IMG/VR virus record: IMGVR_UViG_3300007871_000671 | Coordinates: 1-40,667 of that record | Source: a virus | Reading direction: 5' to 3' (one strand) | DNA length: 40,667 nucleotides | Part shown: positions 15,844-24,887 of the stretch, piece after piece | How the letters are laid out: every line of letters begins with the position of its first letter | How positions within the stretch are numbered: the first letter of the stretch is position 1 | Made by a program: the position numbers and the translations under genes | Notes under the pieces: generated by a model | Database searches by the model: none | What the model was told of the DNA's origin: nothing | What the model saw: only the letters and a program-made list of their open reading frames with translations

Positions 15844-18800
15844 ATGGCAAAAGAAGGCGGTACACAATTAGCTTTTGCGATAGGTGGTGCTATTATAGGG
15901 GGGTTTGTAGGCCAGCCGCAGCTTGGATTTATGGTTGGTTCAATACTGGGGGCGGTGCTATTCCCACCCAAGACTAAAAAGGGTGATATGCCTACAATGG
16001 CGGGTTATCCCGTCCAGCGAACTAACAAAGGCACACCGCTTGCAATTGTATATGGTACGGAGAGGATTGCAGGAAATGTAATTTGGATGGGACCTCTCCA
16101 ACCTTATACTATCAAGCACAAGTCCGGTGGAGGCAAAGGTGGTGGTGGTGGCTCTACGATGAGAGAGACCGCTTATCGACGGTCTTTTTTAATTTCGCTT
16201 TGTAGCGGTACTGCTAAAATTATAAGGGCCTGGCAGGGAAAAACGGAGATAGTAGTTTCATCTTTCACCAGATTTGACGGCTTTGACAATCAAGGTATCT
16301 CGGCCTTGACTGGAGAGGATTTTTCAGACTACAAACACGAGTGTTGTGCATTCTTTACCGATTGGGACTTAGGAAGTACCCAACAGATACCGAATTTTGT
16401 TTTTGAAGTTTCACAATCAGGCGACCCGTTGGGGCCTTTGGTTTGTACTCCAAATACTGCAAATAGATTGACTATCGAATATGAAATTGAAAATGTGATG
16501 GATGCAGGTGGTGTATGTTTTGCCTGTGATGTTCATCGAGCAACGGGACGGTATTTGATTAGTCGTAATCCTGATGTAGTTAGCCCACGTGAGCCAATTG
16601 TTGTTTTTGACAGGGATGACAATAATTTAAATATACATTTTGATAGTACGGGTTCGAGTGATTGGACTGCACACGATGTGATTTTAGCCGCGAGATTTTC
16701 TAAAGATGGTAAATATATTTATGCAGAAGAAAAGCGAATAGTATATTCAAGTGTTTTATGGAAATGGGATTCGACGGATGGTACTCTAATATGGAGACTT
16801 GTTATAGGTGGAAGTAGTTGGGCCTTAGAAACTGATTCAAGAGATTATGTTTATCGAATACGCGCAAGTTTTGTCCCTGATTGGGATGACTATTTAGAAA
16901 GACGTAGTCCCGATGATGGTTCAATTGTTGATACTTGGCGTAATGCTGTTGCGCCTTATGATTTGTTTATCGATGAGGATATGAAGTCCACAATAGGTGG
17001 TGTTCGGGTGTTGAAAAAGGGCAAAATGCTTTGCATAGGAGGTGATCCACATCATCCAGAGATTCACGTAGCACTTTGTGATTTAAATGACACGACAGAT
17101 GTGGTTACTGCTTATACAGACGGCACAAGTGCTTTTTCTGGTGTTATATTGAATGATTATATCTATGTATTAAGTAAACAAACAATATACAAATTTGATT
17201 ATGCCTTAACTTTAATAAATAAGAAGACGATGATTGGGATAGATTCAGCAGGGCATATTGCGATTGCTCCGGGAAACAGACTATATGTTACTGGAGAAAC
17301 GGGGACGAGTGTTCCGAGAGTTTTGGTATATGATGTTGATTTGAATCTTGAAAATACATTTGAACCTCGCAACGCCTCCTTTCCATCTGAAATGTGGACG
17401 TGTTATGGTGAACCTGATTCTTTATATTTATATAAGGCCGGAGAACACGGTGGTGATGTGAATCCTGCCGATATTATTTATGACCTCATAACTAGCGAAC
17501 AACACGGTGCTGGGATAGATACGAGTTTGGTTAATAAAGACACTTTCGACGACGTGTGGGACTACTGTTATGAAAATGACTTTTTGATTTCACTTGTTAT
17601 TGATTCGCAGCGTCCGTTAGTGGATTGGCTGGATTATATTCTCAGTCATTTTCGCGGTTTTATCTATATGAGCAATGGGAAGATTTGCTTGGATTGTTTC
17701 AAGTCCGAAGCGAGTGTTGCCGCTATCGGCCGTGGTGATTTGGTTATTGAAGAGGGTGAAAATCCGGAGCCACCCGTACAAATACAAAAGCGATTCTACA
17801 ATGAAACAATCAACCGAATTGAAATACTCTGGGTGAATCGAAGTAAGGATTACGATGCTTCAATTGCGACGGCAATGGATGCGGTGGACCAACGTGTTTC
17901 GTCTGTTCGCAAAAAAACGATTCAACTGTCCGGTGTCAAGCGAGCATCTTTAGCTAACAAGCTGCGGTATATCTGGTTGTTGGATTCGATGTACCGCTAT
18001 ACAATGTACAAATTCACATTGACCTACAAAAATATGCTTTTGGAACCGGGTGATGTGATAACATTGTCGGACGGGTTTTTAATAACGGATGAGAAGGTCC
18101 GCATTCTTAGCATTAGTGAAGATAAAGACGGCAGAGGGCTTGCGGTGGAAGCCATTGAAGATTTGTCAGAGTTGTATGCTTCTTTGGCCGCTATAACTGC
18201 CCAGGAATCTTCTTGGACGCCTGAATCGGATGTGACTCTGGCTGATGCGGCTAATGTGGCTTTCCGGGAACATCCTAATGTCGAATTACTTTTACTGAGC
18301 CTTACACCTGGTAACGAATATACGAACGGATGGTATGTATATCGAAGCTATGATGATGAAAGTTATGAATTGGTAGGTCAAGCATCCATTGACGGCATAA
18401 CAGGTGGGGATGCCAACTCTGTGGGAACACTTGTGAACAATCTTGTGGAGTATCCGAACAAGGCATATCGCGGCAGCGATGTGATGGTCGTTGATATAGG
18501 GACTGTCACTGATTTGGCTACCGACATTACCGATGAGGATTTTTTGAACGGTCGAAAATTCTTGAGAGTTGATGAAGAAATAATTGGATATTATGAATGT
18601 GTTGAAACGGCCACTGAGGGTATTTGGGAAATTACGGGTTTAATAAGGGGGATGTTTAATACTAAACCTGTTGTCCACGTGCCTGGAGAATCTGTTGAAA
18701 CGTTAGACGTTGATTTCTCCTATATTTATGAAGAAACTGATATCGGCCAAACATTATATTTCAAAGTGCTTTCATATTATTCCACACAGATACAGGAGAT

Positions 18801-19218
18801 TGCGGACGTTTCAGCCGTTAGTCATACGGTGACGGGCAAGTACAAAACACCATTACCTGTTTCATTGATGAGGATAAATGGATGGGAAGGTTTGGAGACG
18901 TATAAAACGTCTATCTTAACTGTTGACTGGTATTTTTGCAGTAAAACATCCGGCTATGGTCGCGGGGGTTGGGGTATAACGCCCTGGGGTGCTTATGATA
19001 AAGATGATTCGGTCGATTCGGTGCTGATAAGATTATTGGAGACGGATGGGACTGTAATTTTATCAGAAGTTAAGGACTTGGGCGGATATTATTCCGAAGA
19101 ATATCAAGTGTTAATCACCGCAGCAGAAAGGGCTGGTAAAGACCCTATTGATGTAGAGATTTCTGCTATTGGTGATTTTATTTCAGATACGCGAATGATA
19201 AGAGCGGATAGTATATGA
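15844..19218 (+). CDS. Large tail hub/host-specificity protein with beta-propeller insertion
   Basis: A 1,124-residue protein of the gene-transfer-agent orfg15/tail-hub class. The N-terminus has a glycine-rich hydrophobic helix pair, then AIVYGTERIAGNVIWMG, followed by a Gly-rich spacer and a Y-RRSF core. Residues 193-200 (GDPLGPLV) and 540-560 (NPADIIYDLITSEQHGAGID) are normally close in this family, but about 330 residues lie between. That insertion has repeated WD/YVTN-like blades (YSSVLWKWDSTDGTLIW; IYKFDYALTLINKK; VLVYDVDLNL). The remainder is hub-like and ends in domains with fibronectin-like spacing (about 810-1080). It probably recognises or penetrates the host. Confidence 0.78.
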   Translation: MAKEGGTQLAFAIGGAIIGGFVGQPQLGFMVGSILGAVLFPPKTKKGDMPTMAGYPVQRTNKGTPLAIVYGTERIAGNVIWMGPLQPYTIKHKSGGGKGGGGGSTMRETAYRRSFLISLCSGTAKIIRAWQGKTEIVVSSFTRFDGFDNQGISALTGEDFSDYKHECCAFFTDWDLGSTQQIPNFVFEVSQSGDPLGPLVCTPNTANRLTIEYEIENVMDAGGVCFACDVHRATGRYLISRNPDVVSPREPIVVFDRDDNNLNIHFDSTGSSDWTAHDVILAARFSKDGKYIYAEEKRIVYSSVLWKWDSTDGTLIWRLVIGGSSWALETDSRDYVYRIRASFVPDWDDYLERRSPDDGSIVDTWRNAVAPYDLFIDEDMKSTIGGVRVLKKGKMLCIGGDPHHPEIHVALCDLNDTTDVVTAYTDGTSAFSGVILNDYIYVLSKQTIYKFDYALTLINKKTMIGIDSAGHIAIAPGNRLYVTGETGTSVPRVLVYDVDLNLENTFEPRNASFPSEMWTCYGEPDSLYLYKAGEHGGDVNPADIIYDLITSEQHGAGIDTSLVNKDTFDDVWDYCYENDFLISLVIDSQRPLVDWLDYILSHFRGFIYMSNGKICLDCFKSEASVAAIGRGDLVIEEGENPEPPVQIQKRFYNETINRIEILWVNRSKDYDASIATAMDAVDQRVSSVRKKTIQLSGVKRASLANKLRYIWLLDSMYRYTMYKFTLTYKNMLLEPGDVITLSDGFLITDEKVRILSISEDKDGRGLAVEAIEDLSELYASLAAITAQESSWTPESDVTLADAANVAFREHPNVELLLLSLTPGNEYTNGWYVYRSYDDESYELVGQASIDGITGGDANSVGTLVNNLVEYPNKAYRGSDVMVVDIGTVTDLATDITDEDFLNGRKFLRVDEEIIGYYECVETATEGIWEITGLIRGMFNTKPVVHVPGESVETLDVDFSYIYEETDIGQTLYFKVLSYYSTQIQEIADVSAVSHTVTGKYKTPLPVSLMRINGWEGLETYKTSILTVDWYFCSKTSGYGRGGWGITPWGAYDKDDSVDSVLIRLLETDGTVILSEVKDLGGYYSEEYQVLITAAERAGKDPIDVEISAIGDFISDTRMIRADSI

Positions 19219-20603
19219 TAATTCAACCGACCGGTACAATACAACTGCCCAACTGGACCACGGTGTCAGGCTATACCTTTGGGACGGTTGACGACTCCGA
19301 CTTAGTGACGTTGACGGACGGTGTTGTTACTATCAGTGGAGACCTCGTAGTCAGTAGCGATATAACGGCAGACACTCTCACCGTAAGCACTATCGTTGCA
19401 ACTTCTATTGATATAGGCACAGGCGAATTGACCTGCGGGAGTATCAACAGGGTGGCGGGGACGCTGACGTTGGAAATAGGTGGGACGGCGGAGATTTCGA
19501 TTACTGCTTCATCTTCTACTTTTGGTGGAAATATCATCGTTCCAAATGCAGCAACTATTGGAGCGGCTGGATTATACCTTACTTTTGATGATGCCGGGAA
19601 TCGTTTGAGCATAACGGGGGGTGAGGTTAGAAGTGACAATATCATCCGAGCTTTGATATTGAGAGCTTATTATTCACCACAAGCTGAGTTTGACTGCCGA
19701 AGTTTTTCGACAACAACTGCCTTTGCTCCGCTTGTGGGATTGGTGAAATCCCACACCAATTCAATTGGAATTTATGTAGAAACTATTACAGACGATGTGC
19801 TTGGCCAATTCAGCTTTCAAGGTATAACATCCGGTTCGTCCGTTGCAGTCGGGGCTTCGATTCAAGGTAAGCAAGTCGGGGCGGCTGGAGCGAATTTCGT
19901 TCCTGCTAAGCTCGTATTTCAAACCTGGTCTTCCACTGCCGCCAATGCGAATTTACTTGTTCTCAGTCAAGATGCCAAAGTCAAGGTCAACGGTACAACC
20001 CAGTTGGGTGACGGTGGAACAACGAATTACCTTCAAGTCAGTGCGACCGGCGTAGTGAGCTTGGTTGGTTCTGCAAAACGAATCTTAACTTTGAGAGCAG
20101 AATTAGACCAGGCCAAGACAGCAGGGACCGGCAAACCTACTCAGGTAAGCATCGGTATATTCCAAGGATTTAGTTTACCCATTCACGGGGCGGATGAAGA
20201 ATTATTTTTTCGGGAAAATGTGCCCGGTCGATGGGATGAGGCTTCAGACATCGTGTTTCACGTAAAAGTGGCTTTGAGCGGTGCTGAGGATGTGGGTGAT
20301 AAATTTCAATTGAGATTGTCCTGGGAACACGCCGTTGAAGAAGAAGTAGTCCCTGTTACTTCTAATGACGTGGATGTAGAAACAACTGTTCTTGCCGGAC
20401 GTGCTGCCCAGTATGATGAGTATGAAATAGAGTTTACTATTGATTATAATATTGATGGAGCGGGGAACGAAATAAAAATGCACGAATTATTGGGCAGCAG
20501 ATTGATAAGAATAGCTGCTACTGCCAACGAGATTGCTGGCGAAGTTATTGTACTCGATTGGCATACACATTATACGGTTGATAAAATGTTCAAAGCTCCA
20601 TAA
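19215..20603 (+). CDS. Tail fibre / receptor-binding protein candidate
   Basis: A 462-residue protein. The first 100 residues are low-complexity Thr/Ser/Ile-rich strands (VTISGDLVVSSDITADTLTV), a typical shaft. A mixed middle follows, then a C-terminal compact domain with FFRENVPGRWDEASDIVFHVK, a later DKFQLRLSWEHA strand and a DWHTHY end, which look like a jelly-roll tip. The ATG overlaps the hub stop (ATGA), so both are translated together. A receptor-binding tip fibre is the likely role. No family was named with certainty. Confidence 0.65.
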   Translation: MIIQPTGTIQLPNWTTVSGYTFGTVDDSDLVTLTDGVVTISGDLVVSSDITADTLTVSTIVATSIDIGTGELTCGSINRVAGTLTLEIGGTAEISITASSSTFGGNIIVPNAATIGAAGLYLTFDDAGNRLSITGGEVRSDNIIRALILRAYYSPQAEFDCRSFSTTTAFAPLVGLVKSHTNSIGIYVETITDDVLGQFSFQGITSGSSVAVGASIQGKQVGAAGANFVPAKLVFQTWSSTAANANLLVLSQDAKVKVNGTTQLGDGGTTNYLQVSATGVVSLVGSAKRILTLRAELDQAKTAGTGKPTQVSIGIFQGFSLPIHGADEELFFRENVPGRWDEASDIVFHVKVALSGAEDVGDKFQLRLSWEHAVEEEVVPVTSNDVDVETTVLAGRAAQYDEYEIEFTIDYNIDGAGNEIKMHELLGSRLIRIAATANEIAGEVIVLDWHTHYTVDKMFKAP

Positions 20604-20619
20604 TTGAAAGGATGATTTG

Positions 20620-20829
20620 ATGGCGATTTCTTATACGGACAACTATGCTTTTCCCCTATTGGAACAGGGTTCGGACGAATGGGATGCGGTTATGAATGGA
20701 ATGCTTATTGATATGGATAAACTTATGGCCGAAGCCAGTAATCCTTTGGTATGGGATGATAATACGTCCGGTCGTATTGATGGTTCAGAAGTTTTAACTT
20801 ATGACGGCAATGTACTACTATATATTTGA
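20620..20829 (+). CDS. Small tail-associated protein
   Basis: A 69-residue acidic protein reading YTDNYAFPLLEQGSDEWDAVMNG, then LIDMDKLMAEAS, and ending SEVLTYDGNVLLYI. The 'FPLLEQGS.EW..VMN' phrase recurs in small phage proteins next to fibres and probably marks a fibre-binding helix. GAAAGGA seven bases upstream picks the ATG at 20620 rather than the TTG at 20617. Between the fibre and the next structural gene; role unknown. Confidence 0.6.
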   Translation: MAISYTDNYAFPLLEQGSDEWDAVMNGMLIDMDKLMAEASNPLVWDDNTSGRIDGSEVLTYDGNVLLYI

Positions 20830-20841
20830 AAGGATTGTAAA

Positions 20842-21249
20842 ATGGCCAGAGCCAAAGAAAAAGTTTTGAGTTTGTTAGGTAGTGAAACGATAGATTTAGC
20901 GGCGGTGGCAGGTACAGAAGTGGGTATGTACACAGTGCCTACGGGGAAGAAAGCCATTCCATTATTAGTGGTGGCGAGGACTTTTGATGAGGCGGTAGAT
21001 GAGTCTGTTGTGACGCTCGGTAAAACAGGTGGTTCTTGTGATGAGTTTCTCGGCGACCAAACGCTTACAAATGTTGGAGCGGGATTTGCAGATGAGGCTT
21101 TAATTATGCAGCCTATTCCAAATGCGACTCCGGTAGCCGCTTTAGTTTTAGATGCTGCTGAGGAATTTGGTTGTGAAATCACTACACAAGAAACTACGGG
21201 TGCGGCGACTTGTATAATGGACTTGTGGGGTTATGAGTACGATGCTTAA
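20842..21249 (+). CDS. Hypothetical virion-associated protein
   Basis: A 135-residue protein with an N-terminal helix (ARAKEKVLSLLG), then beta strands rich in Val/Thr (VGMYTVPTGKKAIPLLVVARTF), a conserved-looking EFLGDQTLTNVGAGFADEALIM block and an end reading CIMDLWGYEYDA. This arrangement resembles small beta-sandwich decoration proteins seen near phage fibres. GAAAGGA precedes the ATG. It is the last gene before the glycan island, followed by a micro-gene. Confidence 0.55.
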   Translation: MARAKEKVLSLLGSETIDLAAVAGTEVGMYTVPTGKKAIPLLVVARTFDEAVDESVVTLGKTGGSCDEFLGDQTLTNVGAGFADEALIMQPIPNATPVAALVLDAAEEFGCEITTQETTGAATCIMDLWGYEYDA

Positions 21250-21263
21250 TTTATGAGATATAA

Positions 21264-21419
21264 ATGAAAAATAACTCTGGAAAGTGTCCATTTGTTTTAG
21301 AGAACCAAAAATTGAAAAAAGAGATTAAGAAACTAAGAGACGAGATTGATGAACTCAAAGATAAGGTGAGAGAATTGATAATTGGAAAGGACAAAAATGA
21401 AAGCGGTGCGAAGGGATGA
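21264..21419 (+). CDS. 51-residue coiled-coil peptide
   Basis: A short open frame encoding 51 residues: MKNNSGKCPFVLENQKLKKE at the start, then a Lys/Glu/Leu helix with heptads (LKKEIKKLRDEIDELKDKV), ending ESGAKG. The Shine-Dalgarno is weak. Its end overlaps the next gene by 23 bases in a different frame. It may be a coiled-coil adaptor or merely a leader peptide for the island. It lies in what would otherwise be a 147-base gap between 21249 and 21397. Confidence 0.4.
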   Translation: MKNNSGKCPFVLENQKLKKEIKKLRDEIDELKDKVRELIIGKDKNESGAKG

Positions 21420-22044
21420 GGTCTTCATTGTTGGCGGTGGAAATAGCCTCAAAGACTTTCGATTCAATAAACTACGAGACAAAGATACGATAGCAGTCAA
21501 TATGTCTGCTTTGGATGTGCCCAATCCGACTTTTTGTATTACAGGTGATTCGGATATTTTTCGCAAGGTGCAGGAGGGTCATTTTGAGGATGTAAAAACA
21601 ACGTGGGTGATGATTCTCAGTTTAGACCATCCGGTGATGAAATGGAATAGAGGGCAGCTAATACATCGTTCGGGCTTTGTATATGATTTGTCTTGTGTAG
21701 ATGTGATAATTAAGAGTCCTGGATTGGAAGGGATTGGTTTTTCTTGGAACGATTTTCGTAGAGGATGGAACAGTGGTTTTTGTGCCTTGCAATTGGCCGT
21801 ATTGTTGGGTTACAAAAAGATTCACTTGTTAGGAATAGACTTAACTCTTAATGAAGGTAGGTGTCATTATCACGACAAATACAAAGGCAGGCGTATAGGT
21901 GATTCAACATTTGAACGATTCTTTCTAAATTTTGAATTTGCTTTGAACATTCTAAAAAGCAAAACGGATATTAAAGTGATTTCCCGCTCGTCCATTAGCA
22001 GGCTCAATGAATTTATACCTTATATTCCACTTGGAGATGTGTGA
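21397..22044 (+). CDS. DUF115/Maf-like protein, second copy
   Basis: A 215-residue paralogue of the gene at 3039. It has the same core: VFIVGGGNSLKDF (residues 9-21), TIAVNMSALD (31-40), FCITGDSD, a long linker, then NSGFCALQLAVLLGYKKIHLLGIDLTLNEGRCHYHD. The loop order matches the DUF115/MptE-like Rossmann fold. GGAAAGGAC selects the ATG at 21397 over the TTG at 21382. It opens the glycan island and its stop overlaps the next GTG. It could transfer the nonulosonic acid activated by the NeuA-like enzyme downstream; that substrate link is inferred from Maf enzymes. Confidence 0.72.
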   Translation: MKAVRRDEVFIVGGGNSLKDFRFNKLRDKDTIAVNMSALDVPNPTFCITGDSDIFRKVQEGHFEDVKTTWVMILSLDHPVMKWNRGQLIHRSGFVYDLSCVDVIIKSPGLEGIGFSWNDFRRGWNSGFCALQLAVLLGYKKIHLLGIDLTLNEGRCHYHDKYKGRRIGDSTFERFFLNFEFALNILKSKTDIKVISRSSISRLNEFIPYIPLGDV

Positions 22045-22703
22045 ATATTCTTTTCAAGTATCCGTCGAGAAGCAGGCCGATTTGGTTTAAGCAGACCTTA
22101 CAAAAGTATTACGCTATGATTAGAAATATCGGCCAACATCGTTTTTTGATTACTTTGAATGCTGACGATAAAACTATGAACAATCCTGCGATGAAAAACT
22201 TTATGAAAGGCTTTCCCAATTTGGTTTACAAATACGGCACTCATAAAACAAAAATAGAAGCAGTGAATGCCGATATGAAAGATGAGAATTTCGATATTCT
22301 TTTTCTTGTTTCAGATGATATGATTCCCATTGTCAAATCTTTTGACGAAGTAATAGTCAAAGCAATGAAAGAATACTTTCCTAATTTGGATGGGGCTTTG
22401 CATTTCAATGTGGGCAGATTTCAGGGCAATATAGCCTTGTCTGTTATGGGTAAAAAGCTGTACGAAAAGTTTGGCTATATTTATAACCCCATATATAAGA
22501 GCTTTGGGGCCGACAATGAATTTAGAGACGTGGTTTATAGAATGAAAAAAGTTGTCTATATTCCTCAGATAATTGTAAGGCACGTTTGGAAAGGAGAAGG
22601 TGGTACAAATAATAAAGATGCTTTGTACAGACGCAATTTTGTTTTAGGTCAAGGCGACGGTTCTTTGTATTGTTCACGGAAATCGTTATTACGAAAAGGA
22701 TAG
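22041..22703 (+). CDS. GT-A-type glycosyltransferase
   Basis: A 220-residue protein of the GT-A fold: an N-terminal strand (NILFKYPSRSRPIWFKQTL), a nucleotide-binding region, DILFLVSDDMIPI at residues 85-97 with the metal-binding acidic pair (SDD 91-93), and a C-terminal acceptor-side part with GADNEFRDVVYR. The start is a GTG that overlaps the previous stop (GTGA). It should use a nucleotide-sugar. It is smaller than most GT2 enzymes, lacking a membrane segment, so it is presumably cytosolic. Confidence 0.6.
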   Translation: MNILFKYPSRSRPIWFKQTLQKYYAMIRNIGQHRFLITLNADDKTMNNPAMKNFMKGFPNLVYKYGTHKTKIEAVNADMKDENFDILFLVSDDMIPIVKSFDEVIVKAMKEYFPNLDGALHFNVGRFQGNIALSVMGKKLYEKFGYIYNPIYKSFGADNEFRDVVYRMKKVVYIPQIIVRHVWKGEGGTNNKDALYRRNFVLGQGDGSLYCSRKSLLRKG

Positions 22704-22705
22704 TT

Positions 22706-23215
22706 ATGGGTATGGATAAAGATACGATGCTAACCAAGGCTTCTCATATTCCGATGCTGGCTGCGGTAGCTTTACACACCGTCGGGCCGATATTGGAGTA
22801 TGGATGTGGTTTTTATAGTACGCCACTTTTGCACGAGATAGCCCTTGTGAAAAAGCGGCAGTTATTGTCTCTCGATAATTGTTGGATGTGGTTAAACCAA
22901 TTCTTGTATCTTCAAAATGATAATCATACCTTTCGATATGTTAGGGACTGGGATAGATTTACAAAGTCGATAAGGCAAAATTGGGGTGTTATTTTTATAG
23001 ACCACGGACCTACTTTAAGAAGGAAAGAAGATATTAGGTTATTGAAAAATAGGGCCGAATATATGGTTGTTCACGATGCGAATGTTAAAGATTATGAGTA
23101 TGAGGAGGTATTTGATTTATTTGAACATCGTTATGATTATATATTCGCCGAGCCTTGGACGACGGTGTTGAGTAATAAGCATACACTTGATTTTTTGGAG
23201 AGAATCCCGTGTTGA
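22706..23215 (+). CDS. Putative SAM-dependent methyltransferase
   Basis: A 169-residue protein with a class I SAM-binding strand-loop, GPILEYGCGFYSTPLL (residues 27-42), a later acidic strand LSLDNCWMWL, and VIFIDHGP which could hold the catalytic or cofactor-binding Asp. GAAAAGGA five bases upstream selects 22706; an in-frame ATG at 22670 overlaps the previous gene. Family members of this size act on sugars or small molecules. Because it is flanked by glycosyltransferases, glycan methylation is the likely job. Confidence 0.55.
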   Translation: MGMDKDTMLTKASHIPMLAAVALHTVGPILEYGCGFYSTPLLHEIALVKKRQLLSLDNCWMWLNQFLYLQNDNHTFRYVRDWDRFTKSIRQNWGVIFIDHGPTLRRKEDIRLLKNRAEYMVVHDANVKDYEYEEVFDLFEHRYDYIFAEPWTTVLSNKHTLDFLERIPC

Positions 23216-23985
23216 CGATATTTACTACGCCGAAGCCCTTTGCAGGGCATATCGGGATTATCCAGACGAATGCTATAATGAGTTGGACGAAATTGAAATG
23301 CAGACCGGAAATCATTTTGATAGGCAATGAGCCCGGAACCGCCCAAATTTGCAAGAAATTATATCTAAAACATATTCCAGATGTGAAAACAAATTCGTAT
23401 GGGACGCCTTATTGCAGTGATATATTCAACAAGGCCCAAAAAATGGCGAGTCATCCTATAAATGTCTATGTCAATGCCGATGTTATTTTGACGGACAGCC
23501 TTAGTGAAACTGCTTTGAAATATGAAACAACCGAGCATTTTCTTTTGATAGGACGGAGGCACAATTTGGAAGTGTCTGATTTGATAAACTTCGATAGAAA
23601 AAATTGGGAAATGAGATTGAGAAAGAAGGTTATTAGAAAGGGCTCAATACATAACCACACTGGAATTGATTACTTTGTATTTAGAAGATTAGACTGGATG
23701 GAGATTCCACCTTTGGTTATAGGTAGAGTGGCTTGGGATAACTGGTTGGTATTTCAAGCGATAAAGAAAGGCCATAAGGTTGTGAATGCAACAAAGGCCA
23801 TTTTTGTAGTGCATCAAACCCACAATTATAAAAAAGCGGATGGTGGTATTGCAATTCAGAAAGGGCCCGAAGCAATTCAAAATAGAAAGATTGCCGATAA
23901 GGACAGTAATGTGCATAGCGGGTTTATTACAAATGCTCCCTGGGAATTGACAGAAAAAGGAGAACTTATACGATGTCGTCCGTAG
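23209..23985 (+). CDS. Glycosyltransferase-like protein
   Basis: A 258-residue protein starting LTIFTTPKPFAGHIGIIQTNAI, followed by a GT-A-like core with VYVNADVILTDSL (residues 87-98) that holds the N-x-D acid region. A later part reads HNHTGIDYFVFRR and RVAWDNWLVFQAI, the substrate-binding block seen in this poorly described GT-A family. It starts at a GTG in the previous stop; a TTG three bases on is possible. Cytosolic, no membrane segments. Assignment from motifs is moderate. Confidence 0.58.
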   Translation: MLTIFTTPKPFAGHIGIIQTNAIMSWTKLKCRPEIILIGNEPGTAQICKKLYLKHIPDVKTNSYGTPYCSDIFNKAQKMASHPINVYVNADVILTDSLSETALKYETTEHFLLIGRRHNLEVSDLINFDRKNWEMRLRKKVIRKGSIHNHTGIDYFVFRRLDWMEIPPLVIGRVAWDNWLVFQAIKKGHKVVNATKAIFVVHQTHNYKKADGGIAIQKGPEAIQNRKIADKDSNVHSGFITNAPWELTEKGELIRCRP

Positions 23986-24887
23986 TAATTAGTATGTTAG
24001 TCGGCAGTCACAAGTCAACGAATTTTTTGGTTGAGCGAAGCGTGTCGTCAATTTTGAGAAATATAGGGACTCTCGATTATTTGTTGGTGATAGGGGTAGC
24101 TCCGTATATTGATAAACCTATTCTCCATACACTTTGTAAATTCAAAAGTTATAACGTTGTAATTATAAGAAATTGTTGTGATTCTTTTGCAAGTTTTACT
24201 AATAACACTTTTCAAAGATATGGCAAGACATCAAAGTGGTTTATAGTGGCCCACGATGATATAGATTTGAAAACTCAAAACTTTATACCCACCTTGGAGA
24301 AAACAGTAAAGCCGATGCGAGATATAGGATGGGTGAGTTTTACAGATGATGACTATTTGAATGGGAACTGGGCCCCATCTACAAGGCCCGGCTATCATCG
24401 TGATTTTTTAGAAGGTAATGCCTGGTCTAAAAGACAAATGTTTCAGTTTCACTTACTTGGCGAAGGATGGTTAAAGAGGGGAAGTTATCGGGGTTTGAAT
24501 TATGACTTTCCTGAGAAGCCCGTTATATGCCACGCACCTTTTTCTCATTTTATAGCGATAGAATCCAGCAAGTTTGATTTGTGCGAAGATTGGAGCGAAG
24601 TATCTTTGCTTGTGGACGAGGATTGGGGACTATCCGCAATGAGAAAAGGACTATGGAATATATGGATTCCAAATATCGTTTATACTCATTGTAGAATTGC
24701 AGGGACAAGGGCTGCTCATATTATATCAAAGAAGGCAGGAAAAGTTCACAACTGCTTTCGACAAAAATGGGGATTTACTCATCATCTTCCGAAAAGGAAA
24801 GATTTGAAAACTGTAAAAAGGATGTATGGGAATACCAACATAGTGTGGTCTTTTGATAGAGATTCTTTTGATTGGGAATATATTTAA
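23973..24887 (+). CDS. Glycosyltransferase, GT-A (GT2-like)
   Basis: A 304-residue enzyme with an N-terminal Rossmann-like half (SSVVISMLVGSHKST, where the serine-rich loop binds nucleotide) and FIVAHDDIDL at residues 91-100 carrying a DDxD motif. The C-terminal part includes FLLGEGWLKRG-like turns and a VDEDWGLSAMRKG block that fits a GT2 catalytic Asp region. AAAGGAGAA gives a good start. It overlaps the gene on each side. It has no transmembrane helix, hence soluble. Confidence 0.6.
   Translation: MSSVVISMLVGSHKSTNFLVERSVSSILRNIGTLDYLLVIGVAPYIDKPILHTLCKFKSYNVVIIRNCCDSFASFTNNTFQRYGKTSKWFIVAHDDIDLKTQNFIPTLEKTVKPMRDIGWVSFTDDDYLNGNWAPSTRPGYHRDFLEGNAWSKRQMFQFHLLGEGWLKRGSYRGLNYDFPEKPVICHAPFSHFIAIESSKFDLCEDWSEVSLLVDEDWGLSAMRKGLWNIWIPNIVYTHCRIAGTRAAHIISKKAGKVHNCFRQKWGFTHHLPKRKDLKTVKRMYGNTNIVWSFDRDSFDWEYI

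Noticed and set aside
5957-20603. Diversity-generating retroelement linked to the fibres
   Set aside because: No reverse transcriptase or template/variable repeat pair was seen in the window.
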